From NCBI GenBank assembly GCA_021153265.1, contig JAGKTU010000056.1, positions 1-14,182 on the forward strand: 14,182 nucleotides of DNA, written 5' to 3'. A program made the position numbers and the translations under genes. The notes below the pieces were generated by a model. That model was not told where the DNA came from and did no database searches. It saw nothing but the letters and a program-made list of their open reading frames with translations. Of the stretch, positions 13,244 to 14,182 are shown one piece after another; position 1 is the stretch's first letter; the number at the start of each line of letters is the position of its first letter. This DNA comes from Clostridia bacterium. GTDB lineage: Bacteria > Bacillota > Clostridia > Oscillospirales > Oscillospiraceae.

Positions 13244-13972
13244 TTACTCTTCCCAGTTGTGCCAGACGTTCTGCACATCGTCGTCATCTTCCATGACGTC
13301 GATGAGCTTCTCCATCAGCTTGACATGCTCATCGCTGTCCAGCTTCTGGTAGTTCTGGGGCACCATTTCGATCTGAGCGGAAACGAAAGTGTACTTGCTC
13401 AGGTTCTCGACAACGGCATTGAAATCATCGGGCAGGGTGTAGATGGTGAACACATCGCCGTCGGCCTCGAAATCGTCGGCGCCGGCGTCCATAGCATCCA
13501 TCATGACCTCTTCCTCGTCCAACTCCTCCTCGGAGTTGTCGATGACCAGCACGCCCTTCTTGTCAAAAGACCAGCTGACACAGCCGGAAGCGCCCAGATT
13601 GCCGCCGTACTTGTCGAAGTGGTGGCGCATGGAGCCTGCGGTGCGGTTACGGTTGTCGGTCATGGTCTCCACGATGACGGCAACACCGCCGGGGCCGTAG
13701 CCTTCGTAGGTGATGGTCTCGTAGTTGTCGCCGCCTGCACCGCCGGCAGCCTTCTCAAGGCAGCGCTTGATGTTGTCGTTGGGCATGTTGGCGGCCTTGG
13801 CCTTGGTGATGACAGTTGCCAGGCGGGAGTTGTTGGCAGGATCGGTAATGCCGCCGCCCTCCTTAACTGCAACGATCAGCTCCTTGGCGATCTTGGTAAA
13901 GGCAGCAGCACGCTTGGCGTCCTGTGCGCCCTTGGTTTTCTGAATGTTATGCCATTTGGAATGTCCGGACAT
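13244..13972 (-). CDS. yebC: YebC/PmpR family protein (transcriptional/translational regulator)
   Basis: A 242-residue protein of normal family length, with start ATG 13972-13970 after GGAAGGAAG. The N-terminal signature MSGHSKWHNIQ, then KGAQDAKRAAAFTKIAKEL, is diagnostic. Further conserved blocks are NMPNDNIKRCLEKAAGG, YEGYGPGGVAVIVE, TDNRNRTAGSMRHHFDKYGGNLG and SGCVSWSFDKKG. The C-terminal third is strongly acidic (EEELDEEEV, DVMEDDDDVQ). The family was described as DNA-binding regulators (PmpR), and some YebC-type members act on ribosomes to relieve stalling at proline-rich stretches; which applies here cannot be decided from sequence. The gene lies 63 bases after the NIF3-family gene, has a candidate promoter overlapping that gene's stop, and ends in a strong terminator. 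Confidence 0.97.
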   Translation of the reverse strand: MSGHSKWHNIQKTKGAQDAKRAAAFTKIAKELIVAVKEGGGITDPANNSRLATVITKAKAANMPNDNIKRCLEKAAGGAGGDNYETITYEGYGPGGVAVIVETMTDNRNRTAGSMRHHFDKYGGNLGASGCVSWSFDKKGVLVIDNSEEELDEEEVMMDAMDAGADDFEADGDVFTIYTLPDDFNAVVENLSKYTFVSAQIEMVPQNYQKLDSDEHVKLMEKLIDVMEDDDDVQNVWHNWEE

Positions 13973-14010
13973 GAGTATCTTCCTTCCGTGATGTATAGTA
14001 AATTCGATTT

Positions 14011-14039
14011 ATTTTAGCAGACTGCGAGGGAAAAATCAA
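14011..14039 (-). promoter_or_regulatory. Candidate promoter of yebC
   Basis: On the minus strand, TTGATT (14039-14034), 17 bases, TAAAAT (14016-14011): 4 of 6 and 5 of 6 matches. The -35 overlaps the stop codon of the upstream gene. The leader would be about 35 bases. Read-through from upstream is also possible, since no terminator separates the genes. Confidence 0.55.
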
Positions 14040-14182
14040 TAGAATTTCATGCAATCCCCATGGGTTTCGGAAATTTTTACCTCCACTTCCGGGAAAACGG
14101 CAGAAATTTTCTCCGCCAGGCAGGAGGTAATGGGGTTTTCCGTATAGAAATGGCCCGCATCAATCAGATTCATACCAAGATC
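14036..14182 (-). CDS. NIF3 family (Nif3-like dinuclear metal centre) protein, C-terminal end
   Basis: Only the last 48 codons are inside the window, ending at TGA (14038-14036); the start lies beyond the right edge. The visible residues contain NLIDAGHFYTENP, followed by LAEKISAVFPEVEV and a terminal SETHGDCMKFY. The DAGHxxTE motif with its His and Glu is the C-terminal metal-ligand segment of the NIF3/YbgI/YqfO family, and a short strand ending in D-x-hydrophobic-x is typical of the family end. These proteins bind two metal ions and form hexamers. Their biological role is uncertain, although E. coli YbgI-type members are linked to GTP cyclohydrolase-like chemistry in annotation. The gene precedes yebC in the same direction. 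Confidence 0.85.
   Translation of the reverse strand, partial: DLGMNLIDAGHFYTENPITSCLAEKISAVFPEVEVKISETHGDCMKFY

Overview
The window looks like chromosomal DNA of a low-GC-type Gram-positive anaerobe (Clostridia, probably Oscillospiraceae/Ruminococcaceae). This is inferred from the gene content: a GGGtGRT/NifU-like pair, a DUF1540 protein, a Spo0A-type regulator, an LCP protein, an orphan BlaI-type repressor and a CotH protein. Further support comes from strong AGGAGG-type ribosome binding sites, sigma-A promoters with 17-base spacers, and G/C-rich third codon positions. The gene density is that of an ordinary core chromosome. I see no tRNA, rRNA, CRISPR array, insertion sequence or prophage gene.

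Layout. Positions 1-2272 are on the minus strand: a partial GGGtGRT protein preceded by a NifU-like scaffold gene (one operon with a perfect consensus promoter), then a stand-alone rpe with its own terminator. Positions 2427-12700 are on the plus strand: a small Cys-rich DUF1540 protein, a membrane-anchored HtrA-type protease, a Spo0A-like response regulator, an LCP (LytR-CpsA-Psr) protein, an orphan BlaI/MecI-type repressor, a GlmU-like left-handed beta-helix protein followed by a GlmM-like phosphohexomutase, and a large membrane-anchored protein with four lamin-tail domains, a chitobiase-like domain and a CotH kinase domain. Positions 12787-14182 return to the minus strand: a small acidic lipoprotein gene with an amber codon at position 3, a YebC/PmpR regulator, and the C-terminal end of a NIF3-family protein.

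The middle block is biased toward the cell envelope: quality control (HtrA), cell-wall polymer attachment (LCP), amino-sugar phosphate metabolism (GlmU-like/GlmM) and a surface CotH protein, with two transcription factors between them. Most units have their own promoter and intrinsic terminator, so this is a run of short transcription units rather than one operon.

The most notable points are: (i) an amber codon directly after ATG-AAG in an otherwise complete lipoprotein gene; (ii) a divergent, shortened Spo0A-like regulator with an altered acidic pocket and recognition helix; (iii) an 8-bp perfect inverted repeat next to a perfect consensus promoter before the orphan BlaI-type gene, with Spo0A-box-like sites nearby; (iv) the 4xLTD-chitobiase-CotH fusion; and (v) a possible forespore-type promoter in front of the DUF1540 gene. 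All gaps between genes are under 300 bases.
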